A DNA stretch of 35,676 nucleotides. Source: a virus. Below, piece after piece: positions 7,849 through 17,140 of this stretch. The notes beneath the pieces are model-generated. The model had not been told where the DNA came from. It was given only the letters and a program-made list of their open reading frames with translations, and did not search any database. Positions within the stretch are counted from its first letter, which is position 1. The number at the start of each line of letters is the position of its first letter. Location of the stretch: positions 1 to 35,676 of the IMG/VR virus record IMGVR_UViG_3300032236_000554. One strand, written 5' to 3'. A program made the position numbers and the translations under genes.

Positions 7849-8741
7849 TAGCGCATACGCCTGAACGGTAGAAGAAGTTGCTGTGCCAGGGCGATGTCTG
7901 AACCAACCTTCTGTGACCCGTCAATCGACTGGCCTGGGTTGGTTGTGACGGCCAGGGTGAGCGAAGCATCGCCGCGGATTTTCAGCGCGGCCGAAGTGTA
8001 AAGAATGGCGGCTTGTTTCACGGCGGCCGGCAACGCCGACACCGAAACACCAACGCCGTGAGCATAGGCCAGGGCGGCCATCAACGGCACGGTGGCAGAC
8101 CCGAACGCATAGTTCGAAGCAACAGTCACGCGTTCAGTCGAAGCCCCGTCAAACACGGTCAGCATCTGACCCGGCACGACGCCCAGGCCGTCTTCAAGGA
8201 TTAGGGTTGTTGCGCCCGCGCTCGCGGCGGTGGCGACCAGGGTGTTCGTGTAGCCGTTGACATACGAATACTTGACATAGGTTTCAGCGCGCGACGAAGC
8301 CGGGAAGCCGAAACCCAACGCGCCCTGTGAACTCATGTTCTGAGCCAATGCCGCGTAAGGATAGATGATTTCCTGTTCTTCAAGCCAGGCCTGTGAACAG
8401 TCAGGAACTTGCGTCAACTGGTTCGGCGTGTAGCCGTAGTTGAAGTCGGTCAATGCGACCACAGGGAAGAACTTCGGGTGAACCCTGATTGTGCCGTCAG
8501 GGCGAACACGGGTTCGTTGCTGTTCGGTTTCAAGGGTTGCGCCAATGACTTGGTTACAGTATTGGTCGATGGCTGATGAAGCGCGAGTGATGGCGTTGGT
8601 GAGTTCGGCGTCTTGCGCGGCCTGGTTGCCGCCCTGGACTAAGTTGCCATAGTCAAGCGCGGTTGGTGCGTTCTTGAACTCAGCCAACGACAAGTAAGGC
8701 CGGCTGTATTGGCGGGTGATTGGGCTAATCGCGGAAGTCAT
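7848..8741 (-). CDS. Head-tail connector (adaptor) protein
   Basis: A 297-residue protein. The N-terminal half has helices typical of gp6/gp15-like adaptors (AQDAELTNAITRASSAIDQY) followed by a beta segment (RVRPDGTIRVHPKFFPVVAL). A beta-rich insert runs from about residue 165 to 225 (TTLILEDGLGVVPGQMLTVF). It overlaps the upstream zinc-ribbon gene by 17 nt. Position between capsid and tail genes supports the call. Confidence 0.7.
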   Translation of the reverse strand: MTSAISPITRQYSRPYLSLAEFKNAPTALDYGNLVQGGNQAAQDAELTNAITRASSAIDQYCNQVIGATLETEQQRTRVRPDGTIRVHPKFFPVVALTDFNYGYTPNQLTQVPDCSQAWLEEQEIIYPYAALAQNMSSQGALGFGFPASSRAETYVKYSYVNGYTNTLVATAASAGATTLILEDGLGVVPGQMLTVFDGASTERVTVASNYAFGSATVPLMAALAYAHGVGVSVSALPAAVKQAAILYTSAALKIRGDASLTLAVTTNPGQSIDGSQKVGSDIALAQQLLLPFRRMR

Positions 8742-8997
8742 TTTCTACCTTACATTTAGGGCAAGTGAACTTGCGGAAGACCGAACTGAACCCGCAACCG
8801 ACACACTTGCCGCCTTCAACATTGAACCCAACGCTGGCGGTCGACGCCATCGTGAAGCCTTCATCCTTCAAGGCCTTGACCAGTTTCGGGTCTTCGACCT
8901 GGATGCGGCCGGTCTTGTCAGCCGACAGTTTCTTCGTGCCTTTGCTGGTCTTGATGTCGATGCCTTTGACACCATCCTGGCCACGCATTTCAGCCAT
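8725..8997 (-). CDS. Small zinc-ribbon protein next to the major capsid gene
   Basis: A 90-residue protein ending in CVGCGFSSVFRKFTCPKC, two CxxC pairs that form a likely zinc ribbon. The first 60 residues contain KGIDIKTSKGTKKLSADKTG, a small beta unit, and IQVEDPKLVKALKDEGF. A strong ribosome binding site (AGGAAGGTAGAAAC) precedes ATG 8997, just downstream of a terminator hairpin. Similar small proteins occur beside actinophage capsid genes; its role, decoration or head-tail joining, is unknown. Confidence 0.65.
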   Translation of the reverse strand: MAEMRGQDGVKGIDIKTSKGTKKLSADKTGRIQVEDPKLVKALKDEGFTMASTASVGFNVEGGKCVGCGFSSVFRKFTCPKCKVENDFRD

Positions 8998-9023
8998 GTT
9001 TCTACCTTCCTAGATTTGGTAAA

Positions 9024-9057
9024 GGCGGGGCAAGTTTTTACGCTCGCCCCGCCTTCC
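9024..9057 (-). terminator. Intrinsic terminator after the major capsid gene
   Basis: AAGGCGGGGC pairs perfectly over 10 bp with GCCCCGCCTT around a 14-nt loop, followed on the minus strand by TTTACC. It sits 16 bases past the capsid stop codon. It may lower expression of downstream connector genes relative to capsid. Confidence 0.7.
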
Positions 9058-9072
9058 CTTGTGGCTAGTCTA

Positions 9073-10716
9073 CTAAGCCGACTTGATACCGGTGACGATA
9101 CCGTTCCAGGCCGGTGCGTAACCGACCATCGTGCCGCGGAAGTAGGTGCTGAACTCATACGAGAACTGAGTTACTGGCCATTGAATACCCATGTAGTCCT
9201 GGACATTCACAACCGACCAAACATCCGACACTTCGGTGTCAGGGATTGGCAGGGTGTAGGACATTACTGGGGCAACTCCCTGTGGAAGCCATGGGTGAAC
9301 GGTCAGGTTGACCAGTTTGCCGGTGACTTCGTTGTGGAGTGCGCCAATAACTGCGCCGCCGACATAGTTGCCGGCGTCATCCTGGGTCAGGTTCAGACGG
9401 TAGTTCGCGGTTGAACCGTTCTTGATTGCGTCTGACAACTGCTTGCGGTCTGAACCGTTGATGAGGATTTCATCCGGGTCAGCCTTTACGCTGTCGTATA
9501 GACCCTGGAACACGGTCTGGAACTCAACGCCTGGGTTCGAAGTGCTGAACTGGCTGTTGATTTCGTTGACGAAACCACCGTTAGAGATAATCTGCGGGAT
9601 GATGCCGTCGTAACCAGTCGCGTATGCCGAAGTGTCAGCGGTCGGTGCGGTTGCGGTTGACGAAGTGCTGTAAACGATTGCGTCGTTCACGGTCAGACCA
9701 CCCGCGCCGTTGATGACGGCGGTTAGCGATGAGAAGCGACCCTGGTACTTAGCGTTGGCGTTACCGGTGGTTGTGCCGATGTAAACCTTGCTTCCAAGTG
9801 CGCCGACCACATTGTTGACGGTGACGGTCAGAACATTGCCCGAAGTAACTGCCAACGACTGAACAGTCGAAGACACGCTCTCGCCGAACGCGCCGGCATC
9901 GCTGGTTACATAGACATAGTAGGTCGTTGCCGACAGGGCAACTTCACCGTTTGCCGCGGCGCGCTGGCCAAGGGTCACGGTCGAAGGTGCGGCTAGTGCG
10001 CCCGATAGACCCGACGCTGTTCCGCGCGACATGAGCATCATGCGCTCTTCCATCAGCATGGTTGCGTATAGGGTGCTAGTCGATGACAACTGACGCAAGT
10101 CCTGGTAACCCATACCTGAGAAGTTGGCGTCGAATGATACGGCGTCGCTTAGTGAGTATGAGAAGTAAGGGAAGATGGCGTCTTCTGCTGAGTAAGCAAT
10201 CTTCGGACCACGCTGGAAGTTGACAGAACCGAACGCGTTGGTTGTGCTTTCGGTGATGCCTGGCCAGATTTGACCCTGACCGCCAGTTCCAGTTCCGGTG
10301 TAGCCGGTGATGCGCTTGATGCGGTGCGCCGTGCCGACGCCCTTCTTACGGGCAATCTTGTTACGGAGTGGGGTTGGGCGTGGGGTCAGCAACTTAGCCG
10401 GTGCTTCTAGGTCGAACGCGGCGAACGCGGTCGATAGTGGCGTGGTTAGGGTGATGTCCTTGATGATGTCAGCCTGTGCCTGACGCTGTGAAGCCAACGC
10501 GGTGTTCAGCGCGCCAATGGCGTCTGGGGCGAGTGACTTGTTTGCGATTAGACCTTCAAGTGCCTTGGTTGGGTCTACGGCTGGGGCTTCCATCGGGCTG
10601 GCCGATGGGTTGGCGAACGACTTGTTTAGTTCGCCTAGGTATGCTTCCTGTGCCTGTGCGGCCTTCTTTGGAGAAGATGCGTCGGCGAACAGGTCAGCGG
10701 CTTTTACTGCTTCCAT
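9073..10716 (-). CDS. Major capsid protein with inserted beta domain
   Basis: A 547-residue protein, HK97-fold candidate. The N-terminal 90 residues are helical and Ala/Lys-rich, like a scaffold segment that could be cleaved. The region with PRPTPLRNKIARKKG and AEDAIFPYFSYSLSDAVSF and the C-terminus (VWSVVNVQDYMGIQWPVTQF, STYFRGTMVGYAP) match actinophage capsid proteins. Residues of about 245-360 form a separate Thr/Val/Gly-rich beta domain, probably a surface insertion. It lies directly downstream of the protease/scaffold gene and is followed by a strong terminator. Confidence 0.85.
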   Translation of the reverse strand: MEAVKAADLFADASSPKKAAQAQEAYLGELNKSFANPSASPMEAPAVDPTKALEGLIANKSLAPDAIGALNTALASQRQAQADIIKDITLTTPLSTAFAAFDLEAPAKLLTPRPTPLRNKIARKKGVGTAHRIKRITGYTGTGTGGQGQIWPGITESTTNAFGSVNFQRGPKIAYSAEDAIFPYFSYSLSDAVSFDANFSGMGYQDLRQLSSTSTLYATMLMEERMMLMSRGTASGLSGALAAPSTVTLGQRAAANGEVALSATTYYVYVTSDAGAFGESVSSTVQSLAVTSGNVLTVTVNNVVGALGSKVYIGTTTGNANAKYQGRFSSLTAVINGAGGLTVNDAIVYSTSSTATAPTADTSAYATGYDGIIPQIISNGGFVNEINSQFSTSNPGVEFQTVFQGLYDSVKADPDEILINGSDRKQLSDAIKNGSTANYRLNLTQDDAGNYVGGAVIGALHNEVTGKLVNLTVHPWLPQGVAPVMSYTLPIPDTEVSDVWSVVNVQDYMGIQWPVTQFSYEFSTYFRGTMVGYAPAWNGIVTGIKSA

Positions 10717-10719
10717 GAT

Positions 10720-12516
10720 TTACTGCTTTCCGGCCTTGGCGGCCTTTTTGGTTAGGTCGGCGGCCAGGTCACGGTATCCCTTTGCGAGAACCGTGTCGAT
10801 GGTTGCGTCGGCCTTCTTGGTGTATTCGGCGGCCTTCACAAGAAGGTCGTCGATGCTTGCTGACTTCTTGGTGAGCGATGCCCGTTTCGGACCACCACTA
10901 ACCGCCTTAGTCAAGGCGACGGCCAAGTCGGCTTCGAACTGTTCGGCCTTCTGTTCAGCGGCTTGTGCGGCCGCCTTCAAGGCTTCGATTTCGTTCGCTA
11001 CGCTTTCCTTTGCGCTTGATACTGCCTTTTCAACGATGCCGGCCAACTGGTCGTCATCGAAGTTCACGGTGGCCAGGGTTGAACCCGCGGCCTTCATTGC
11101 GTCGTCGGCCTTGGCACACTTACAGGCCTTGCCGATTTCGCCACACTTGTCACACTTTTCGTCGTCGCCTAGGGCTGGCTTGTCGCCGGCTGGCTTCTCG
11201 CCGAACGCTGGCTTGTCTTCACCATCGGCGGCCATGAAGATTTCTTCGGCCGGAACATCGTCGTCGTCAGCGATGTTCGGGTTGACATCAGCGACTTCGC
11301 CTTCGTTGACTTCGCCCTGATACCAATGGAACAGGTGCTTGACCGCGCGAAGAAGTTCTTTGATGCTGTCGCGTTCGTCGTGGCCTTCCTTCATTTCGCC
11401 GGCTTCGACAACAATCAAGTCAGACAGGGCGGCGACGGCGTTGTCGTAGGTTGCCTGGTCAAACTTGTTTAGGGTGGCCAGAAGCGACTTCGACGCGTTG
11501 ACGATTTCGGCTTCTGGGGTGATGATGTCTTCGACATCTTTGACAACTTCGTCGATGATTGCTTCGGCGTCAGCGACAAGTTCTTCAACGGCCGGGGCTA
11601 GTGCTTCGACATCGGTGACGATTTCGTCAACCTTTGCTTCGACGGCTTCGACGATGTCTTCGATTGGGTTGCTCTTTGTGATGAAGCGGGCAACATCAGC
11701 CGGGCTTGGGCTGTTCTGTTCTACTGCCATGAGTGTTCCACCTTCCGCGGCCTTGGCCAACATTAGTTTCGCGTTTGGGTTCGCTGGCCGGTCGACCAAC
11801 GATACTTCGACAATCTGGCCGTCGATGATACGACCGTTTGCCGCTTTGTTATCTCTTACAACCCTAGGGGAACGGATACCAATACTGAAACCTTTTAGAA
11901 CGCCAGTTTCAACTTTCTTCACGCTGACCGGGTCAACGACCAGGGCGGTGATGTAGTGACCGTCTGCCTTCTTCTCATAGTCGGTTGCGACGCCGGCCGC
12001 GATGTTGCTGTGTTGCTCGCGAACATTGCCGCCAGTTGTGAACCAGTCAGGCATGGCCTGAGCCAACCATCCTTCATCACAGATTTGGTTGTCGATGTCT
12101 AGGCTGTCGTCGGTTGCCTTGCCGTAAACCTTCAATGTGCCGTCGGCTTGTTTCTCCGACTTGGTAATCGCGGCGTATGAGTGTGCGAGTTCCTGGGTCA
12201 TGGTTTTTTCCTTAGCGTTGTCTTCATTGTTTATTCTAGTAGCCCATGCCCGCCCGGCGTCGCCGCCCCATAGAAGCCAGGCGATGTAACCCGCGCTGTC
12301 TTTGCCCCAACCTTCGCCCTTCTTGTCAACTTCGTGCCTGGCGAAGTATGAAACCATTCGGCGAATGGTGTCGATTGGTAGTGACTTGCCGTTCGATAAG
12401 TCGCGGGCGCGGGCGACGCCGACTTCTGTGCCGCCCCGGTTGTATTTGTCACGAAGTTCAAGACCGCGTTTTGCGTTATCTCTGACGGGTTGCGGGGGGC
12501 TGAAACTGTCAGCCAT
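10720..12516 (-). CDS. Capsid maturation protease fused to scaffold
   Basis: A 598-residue protein. Residues 10-95 form a small alpha domain (RDNAKRGLELRDKYNRGG) seen at the start of related phage proteins. Residues 106-250 resemble a prohead protease: candidate catalytic His169 (VREQHSN) and Ser211 (GFSIGI), then VEVSLVDRPANPNAK. The rest is acidic coiled coil with a Cys cluster (CDKCGEIGKACKC, about residue 455) and an Ala/Lys-rich C-terminal helix that could be scaffold. An internal ATG at 12201 (codon 106, MTQELAHSYA) has AAGGA 11 nt upstream and could start a shorter protease product. The position before the capsid gene fits. Confidence 0.8.
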   Translation of the reverse strand: MADSFSPPQPVRDNAKRGLELRDKYNRGGTEVGVARARDLSNGKSLPIDTIRRMVSYFARHEVDKKGEGWGKDSAGYIAWLLWGGDAGRAWATRINNEDNAKEKTMTQELAHSYAAITKSEKQADGTLKVYGKATDDSLDIDNQICDEGWLAQAMPDWFTTGGNVREQHSNIAAGVATDYEKKADGHYITALVVDPVSVKKVETGVLKGFSIGIRSPRVVRDNKAANGRIIDGQIVEVSLVDRPANPNAKLMLAKAAEGGTLMAVEQNSPSPADVARFITKSNPIEDIVEAVEAKVDEIVTDVEALAPAVEELVADAEAIIDEVVKDVEDIITPEAEIVNASKSLLATLNKFDQATYDNAVAALSDLIVVEAGEMKEGHDERDSIKELLRAVKHLFHWYQGEVNEGEVADVNPNIADDDDVPAEEIFMAADGEDKPAFGEKPAGDKPALGDDEKCDKCGEIGKACKCAKADDAMKAAGSTLATVNFDDDQLAGIVEKAVSSAKESVANEIEALKAAAQAAEQKAEQFEADLAVALTKAVSGGPKRASLTKKSASIDDLLVKAAEYTKKADATIDTVLAKGYRDLAADLTKKAAKAGKQ

Positions 12517-12520
12517 GAAA

Positions 12521-12805
12521 CTAGACGCCTGGGATTAGAACTGTGACGACCGAAGTGGTTGCGCCTGATACAACGAACAGGGTGTCGCCGCCGAAGACTT
12601 CAAACTCCAAACGGTTTTGAACACCCGTTGCGGCCTGTGCCGTCAATGGGAAGCCATCTGACGATGTGATGGTTGCGTCGCCGATGTAGACCGTGTTGCT
12701 GGTCGAACGGTTTGCGATGTAGATTTTGCGGCGACCCGAACCTGGCACGGTGACCAAGATTTGCGGGGTGGTTGTCGCGGTGACGGTGTAATGCGCTAGT
12801 GCCAT
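12521..12805 (-). CDS. Small beta-rich structural protein, possible capsid decoration
   Basis: A 94-residue protein (MALAHYTVTATTTPQILVTV, later RKIYIANRSTSNTVYIGD). It is nearly all beta-prone, with the N-R-(S)-T-(S)-x-x-V-Y-I-G-D pattern common in small virion surface proteins. Start ATG 12805 shares its A with the stop of the upstream ParB-like gene; an in-frame upstream extension lies inside that gene and is discounted. Lies between MuF/ParB-like and protease genes, so a virion role is likely but unproven. Confidence 0.6.
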   Translation of the reverse strand: MALAHYTVTATTTPQILVTVPGSGRRKIYIANRSTSNTVYIGDATITSSDGFPLTAQAATGVQNRLEFEVFGGDTLFVVSGATTSVVTVLIPGV

Positions 12806-13398
12806 TAGTTTGAACCTTTCAGGGTTAGAACCCATGCGGCCGCGGTCGCTTGACCAAGAAGCCATTGTGACATTAGACGATGGTGTCCATCTATGATTGT
12901 ATACTCCCCGCCCCGAACAATCACCATTGCGTAGTGTCGGTGCGGGGTGAGTGCCTGACCCATTGCTTCGATGTGCTTCCTAACCTTCTTGCGGTTCAAG
13001 AACGGGTCGGTGGCAACCAGGTCTTCAAGGTTCACGGTTGCTAAGACGGCGTCATCCCAGGCGTTGGGGTCGATGGTGAATGTTGGCACGATAGTCCAGG
13101 GGCTTTCCACATACTTGGTTGGGTCTTCAAGTTGGGGGTCTGGCGGGTTGGGCAAGATTTCAAGACGCGACAGGGCGCGGGCAACTTCTAACCCTGACGG
13201 AACGCCATGACTGGCCGGCCGTTTCAGTTCGGGTCTGATGGCTTTGTCAGCCTGGCCACCGAAGCGTCGTTCATAAGCGGCCAGGGCGCGCTTGTCACCG
13301 AATGAGATGGCATCCAATAGCGTCATCTCAGGCATGGTGTCGAAGTCGGTTTGGCTCGCGACGATGTCGGTGTTTAGAACTTGGTCGTTCCCTGCCAT
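12805..13398 (-). CDS. ParB/sulfiredoxin-fold protein in the head module
   Basis: A 197-residue protein. The C-terminal half carries the ParB-like nuclease pattern: helix RKKVRKHIEAMGQAL, then VIVRGGEYTIIDGHHRLMSQ (DGHHRL at about residues 170-175). In the family this segment binds a nucleotide or metal; some members cut DNA, others hydrolyse ATP or CTP. It overlaps the end of the MuF gene by 25 nt and has AGGGTC upstream of ATG 13398. Such proteins occur beside MuF genes in actinophages. The job here is unknown; being packaged and delivered with the DNA is one possibility. Confidence 0.7.
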   Translation of the reverse strand: MAGNDQVLNTDIVASQTDFDTMPEMTLLDAISFGDKRALAAYERRFGGQADKAIRPELKRPASHGVPSGLEVARALSRLEILPNPPDPQLEDPTKYVESPWTIVPTFTIDPNAWDDAVLATVNLEDLVATDPFLNRKKVRKHIEAMGQALTPHRHYAMVIVRGGEYTIIDGHHRLMSQWLLGQATAAAWVLTLKGSN

Positions 13399-15185
13399 TG
13401 CTTGACCCTTCCATCTTGAACGGCCTGGTCGTATTCGGCCTTAGTCATGTTCCAACCATACTTGTCAGCCATGGCGGCGGCAAGTGGTTCGGTGCGGTTG
13501 CCCATTGCCCAGTCGGCGAAGATTTCGGCATACGCTTCGGCTGGGTCTTGCGCGCCATAGCGTGACAACAGGCCGGGGAACTTGCGTTTCAATGCGCCGC
13601 TGAACCGGCCACGAACCTGGCTGTTCGCATAAGTGTCGACTGTGTGGCCGAACTCATGCGCGAATGTGTAAGTCAACGGGTTGACCTGGCCGTATGCCGG
13701 CATGTGCCAATGGTTCGGGTCTGGCACAGGTGCGCCCAGGGCTTCTTCAAGCATGCGCGGGTTCACATAAATAGCATCCGCGCCGAACCAGGTGTAAGCG
13801 TTCGTTCGGGCTGACATTTCGCTGGTCTTTTCGAAGAACACGGCGTAACCCTTTTCGTTGCCCAGGGCGTCGTAGCGTCGCCATTCTGGCAGTTGTGCCA
13901 GGGCTTCGTGGAATGACTTCTGAGCGCGGGCAATCTGTTCAGGGGTGGCGGCGATGTCTTTGTGGAACGACATCGTATGCGGACCATCGGCGTGAATGTC
14001 GCGCAAGTTTGCGGCGATGACGCGTTTGTCGCGCGCGTATTTTGCGTATTGGGTTGTTGGGTCGAATGTGTTGCCGTTGGCTCTTGCTGATGCGGCCAGT
14101 TTGGCGTCAGCCAGGTCAGCGTATGCGGTCGCGTCGATGCGTTCGAAGTTGCCGGTCGATGCCATCAAACCTTCAACGGCGTCACTAATCGCGCCGCCTG
14201 TGAGTGCGTCAACACCGACCAGGGTGGCGGCAAGGTCATCAGCCGTAACTGTGGCGGCTTCTGACGGGGTTTCGTCAACGGTTGGGGTGTCTGTGAGTTC
14301 GCCGGCGTCTAGGCCTTCACCGTCGACCAGGTCGCCTTCACCGATTGCGTCGCCTTCGCCGGCCGGTGCGCTGTCGTCAATAACTGGCAGTATCGTACAC
14401 CGGCAGTTCGGGTGGACTGGGGGTTCGGTGTCGCCCGAAGGGAAGTCTTCGTCAATCGCGCGAACTTCGCCGTCGTTTTCTTCACAATCGTCACACGGTT
14501 CAAGTGCCAACCATTCGACCTTCTCAACACCGTATTCTTTGTAACTGTTCATTGCCGAAGTGTTCAAGGCTCGCGACATTTCAGTCACGGCAATCGTCTG
14601 GGCGCGTTGCGGGTCGTTGATGGTGTTCAGCATGTTGTCGCGTAGAAGCGTGTCAGCCAGGGTCGTGAACGCTGAACCCGTGTTTAGGGCGTCAGCCAGG
14701 TTTGTGCCAATGCGGTCAAGCGTCGTATCGTCGATGCCCTTGATGTCAGCCTGGCCACGGTCAAGAAGGTTTCGCAAACCACCCGGCGGTTCAACCAGTT
14801 CGGCCGCGCCACGGTTGCCAGGTGTCCAGTCATCCCAGTTCTGTGACAGGGCGGCGTTCAAGTCATCGACTGATGGGGCTTTGTTGCTGTTTCGAAGTTT
14901 CGCCTGAGCGTAACCGGCCGTCGCAACATCGCGGCCAAGAACCCAACCGTCAGCGCGAAGACGACGCAACACGGCGGCCAGGGTTTCGGTCTTGGGGTGA
15001 ATGTTCATTCTTGCCCAGGCACGGGCGTCAGCCGGCCTTATAGACCCGCCGGCGGGGTGTGCGTGATGCCATCGTTCAATGACATCGTCGACATCTATCG
15101 ACGCGGCAATCGCCTGGCGAACTTTGTCGGCGTGGTCGCTGGCGGTTCGAAGTAGAACACCGTCTACTTGTCGCCATAGTTTCAT
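13374..15185 (-). CDS. MuF-type head morphogenesis protein with C-terminal zincin domain
   Basis: A 603-residue protein. Residues 1-270 are MuF/SPP1 gp7-like, ending in the conserved C231-x2-C234 and HPNCRC (258-263). An acidic Pro/Thr/Asp linker follows (about 270-330). The last 250 residues hold a metallopeptidase-like domain with HEFGH (510-514) and a downstream AEAYAE that could supply the third zinc ligand. MuF proteins are carried in the capsid, and in other phages their C-termini can hold toxin or enzyme domains. Start ATG 15185 overlaps the portal stop (ATGA); an upstream in-frame start would lie inside portal. MuF is confident; the role of the zincin is inferred. Confidence 0.85.
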   Translation of the reverse strand: MKLWRQVDGVLLRTASDHADKVRQAIAASIDVDDVIERWHHAHPAGGSIRPADARAWARMNIHPKTETLAAVLRRLRADGWVLGRDVATAGYAQAKLRNSNKAPSVDDLNAALSQNWDDWTPGNRGAAELVEPPGGLRNLLDRGQADIKGIDDTTLDRIGTNLADALNTGSAFTTLADTLLRDNMLNTINDPQRAQTIAVTEMSRALNTSAMNSYKEYGVEKVEWLALEPCDDCEENDGEVRAIDEDFPSGDTEPPVHPNCRCTILPVIDDSAPAGEGDAIGEGDLVDGEGLDAGELTDTPTVDETPSEAATVTADDLAATLVGVDALTGGAISDAVEGLMASTGNFERIDATAYADLADAKLAASARANGNTFDPTTQYAKYARDKRVIAANLRDIHADGPHTMSFHKDIAATPEQIARAQKSFHEALAQLPEWRRYDALGNEKGYAVFFEKTSEMSARTNAYTWFGADAIYVNPRMLEEALGAPVPDPNHWHMPAYGQVNPLTYTFAHEFGHTVDTYANSQVRGRFSGALKRKFPGLLSRYGAQDPAEAYAEIFADWAMGNRTEPLAAAMADKYGWNMTKAEYDQAVQDGRVKQWQGTTKF

Positions 15186-17107
15186 GCTAGGTAGCGTTCC
15201 GCATACCAACGCGCGCCGTCATAATCATCGACGGCCACGAACTTGTTCAGCGTGTCACCAAACACGGTTGGCAAGTGTTGGAAGTCGAAGTCGCGTTTCG
15301 GTGACTTCTTCAACCAACGAATGAACGCCTTCACTTCGTCACGAACGGCCTTTGATGCCAGGGCGTCTTCGGTGTCGTCGGCTTCGTCAAGGCCATCTTC
15401 GTCGGTCGTGTCTTCGTCGGGTGCGCCTGGTTCGCTTGATGGGGTTTCGTCAGCCTGGTCGTCTGGCAGTTCGTCGCCGGTCGGTGCGACTTCGTTGGCG
15501 TCAACGGGGGCAGTCAGGTCGGCCGGGGCGTCAGGGTCAACGGTGGCTGATGTTGGGAACGGTTCAAGGCCTTCGTCGGTCACGAAGAAGTTGCCGCCTG
15601 GGGTGACAATCATCGGGCGGTCGGCGTATGGGCTTGACAGTAGTGGCAGACCCGCGGCTGAACGCGCTTCGTTGATGGCTAGTTGGCCGTTCTTGGTGTC
15701 GATGTCGCGGGCGCGTGAAGCGGCTTCGTTGTCGTTGCGCTTCGATGGCATGAACTTGAACTCCAACTCGCGCGGCATGCCTAGGTAGACATACGACAAC
15801 TGACTGAGCATTGCGCCAACCCATTCGGTCAACGGCATGGTCGCCAAGATTTCGCTGGTCGCCGCCTGGCCGGCCTGATGACCTGAGCCACCAAGACCAC
15901 CCTTCGGCGCGTAACCGATTTCGGTCGGCATGACACCGAAGTGGCCACAGATGCTCTCAATCAAGAACATGTCGATGTCGTTCTTGAAGCGTTCGCCGTA
16001 ACCATCCATCTGAACAGGGTGAAGCCCGGTCGGCAGAAGGCGGGCGCGTTTGCGCTGTTCGGTCTGCCCGGCCAGGTCGTCGTTGAAGATGTTTTCGTAT
16101 GCGCGCAACAGGTCGGGGTTGTTGCCGAAGTTGGCGTCGGTTTCGAAGAACATTTCAGGCATGACGCCGTCGGTGTATTCAGCGCGCAACCATTGTTGGC
16201 GTCGAAGGTAAAGGTCGGCCAGGGGCAGGGCGCGTTCGGTTGGGCTGTAACCGTAAACGGTCGTCGTGCGTCGGTTCTTCACCAAGTAACTAAGTTCGTC
16301 TGAACTGAACTCGCCGTCGGCTTCTTCGGTTTCTTCGGGTGCGCTGAACTCGCTTCGTGGGAAGCCGTAAAGGATTTGTTGGAACGCTGGGAACGGGGCT
16401 TCTGGGCGCATGCCACGGTCGTCGATTAGTGGCTTGATGGTTGACCCGTCAAGAACCTGTAAACCCTTCAAGTCGCCGCCGACGGTCTTCTGTGGCCAGA
16501 TTGCCCAGGCGTCAAGAACTAGAACATCTTCCAAGGCCATGTTCAGCCAGTCGTTGAAGATTAGGCCGTTCGAAACATCAGGCACAGACCAGAACTGTTT
16601 CAAGCGGTTGATGTCGTCGTTGAACTTTTCTTTTGCTAGTTCTTGCGCGCGCGTGTAAGTCTTTTCGCCGGTTTCGGCCATGACCTTTTCGGTGGCTGAT
16701 GGGGCTAAAACGATATCCCAGTCAAGCGAAGTTATCTTCGCTTTGGTGACTTCGATACAGCGACGCAAGATGTCAATCTGGTCAGCGGCCGCGCGAAGTG
16801 TCTTGAATGGCACAAGACGGGTTTCGGTGATGTTGATGTTTTGGGCGACCTGGTATTCATAGCGTCGCGGGTCTGGCCGGCCGTCTTCACGAACCCGGTT
16901 GATTGCGCCCGGAATGATTGGAACGCCCGCGCTGAATGGCACATTGCCGCCCAACGGGTTGCGGTCAAGGCCGACGCTAGTGCCGAATGACTGGGGGATT
17001 TGACCGCTGGCTTGTTGTATTTCGGTCTGGCTGTATGGGGTGGCGGTTGGTGCGGCCTTCGCGATTTGGTCGGCGACCCTTTTAGCGAAGTTGTCTAGTA
17101 TGCCCAT
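15182..17107 (-). CDS. Portal protein
   Basis: A 641-residue protein. Recognised by the actinophage portal pattern: RLVPFKTLRAAADQIDILRR, then the GYSPTERALPLADLYLRRQQ motif, and ESICGHFGVMPTEIGYAPKG near the C-terminal third. It forms the dodecameric ring through which DNA enters. The C-terminal 110 residues include a very acidic Asp/Glu/Pro/Thr tail, then a basic segment (FIRWLKKSPKRDFDF). ATG 17107 follows a terminator and a gap of about 50 nt, suggesting that the structural operon starts here. It overlaps the MuF gene by 4 nt. Confidence 0.9.
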   Translation of the reverse strand: MGILDNFAKRVADQIAKAAPTATPYSQTEIQQASGQIPQSFGTSVGLDRNPLGGNVPFSAGVPIIPGAINRVREDGRPDPRRYEYQVAQNINITETRLVPFKTLRAAADQIDILRRCIEVTKAKITSLDWDIVLAPSATEKVMAETGEKTYTRAQELAKEKFNDDINRLKQFWSVPDVSNGLIFNDWLNMALEDVLVLDAWAIWPQKTVGGDLKGLQVLDGSTIKPLIDDRGMRPEAPFPAFQQILYGFPRSEFSAPEETEEADGEFSSDELSYLVKNRRTTTVYGYSPTERALPLADLYLRRQQWLRAEYTDGVMPEMFFETDANFGNNPDLLRAYENIFNDDLAGQTEQRKRARLLPTGLHPVQMDGYGERFKNDIDMFLIESICGHFGVMPTEIGYAPKGGLGGSGHQAGQAATSEILATMPLTEWVGAMLSQLSYVYLGMPRELEFKFMPSKRNDNEAASRARDIDTKNGQLAINEARSAAGLPLLSSPYADRPMIVTPGGNFFVTDEGLEPFPTSATVDPDAPADLTAPVDANEVAPTGDELPDDQADETPSSEPGAPDEDTTDEDGLDEADDTEDALASKAVRDEVKAFIRWLKKSPKRDFDFQHLPTVFGDTLNKFVAVDDYDGARWYAERYLA

Positions 17108-17140
17108 AGGTTGTTCCTATCTCTGACGGCGAATGTTTCA

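Noticed and set aside
8716-9414. Plus-strand open frame of 232 codons
   Set aside because: It is antisense to the capsid, zinc-ribbon and connector genes and crosses a terminator hairpin; composition is that of a shadow frame.
10502-11320. Long plus-strand open frame of 272 codons
   Set aside because: It runs antisense to the protease/scaffold and capsid genes, is Ser/Ala/Pro-rich with no recognisable motif, and arises from the codon bias of the minus-strand genes.
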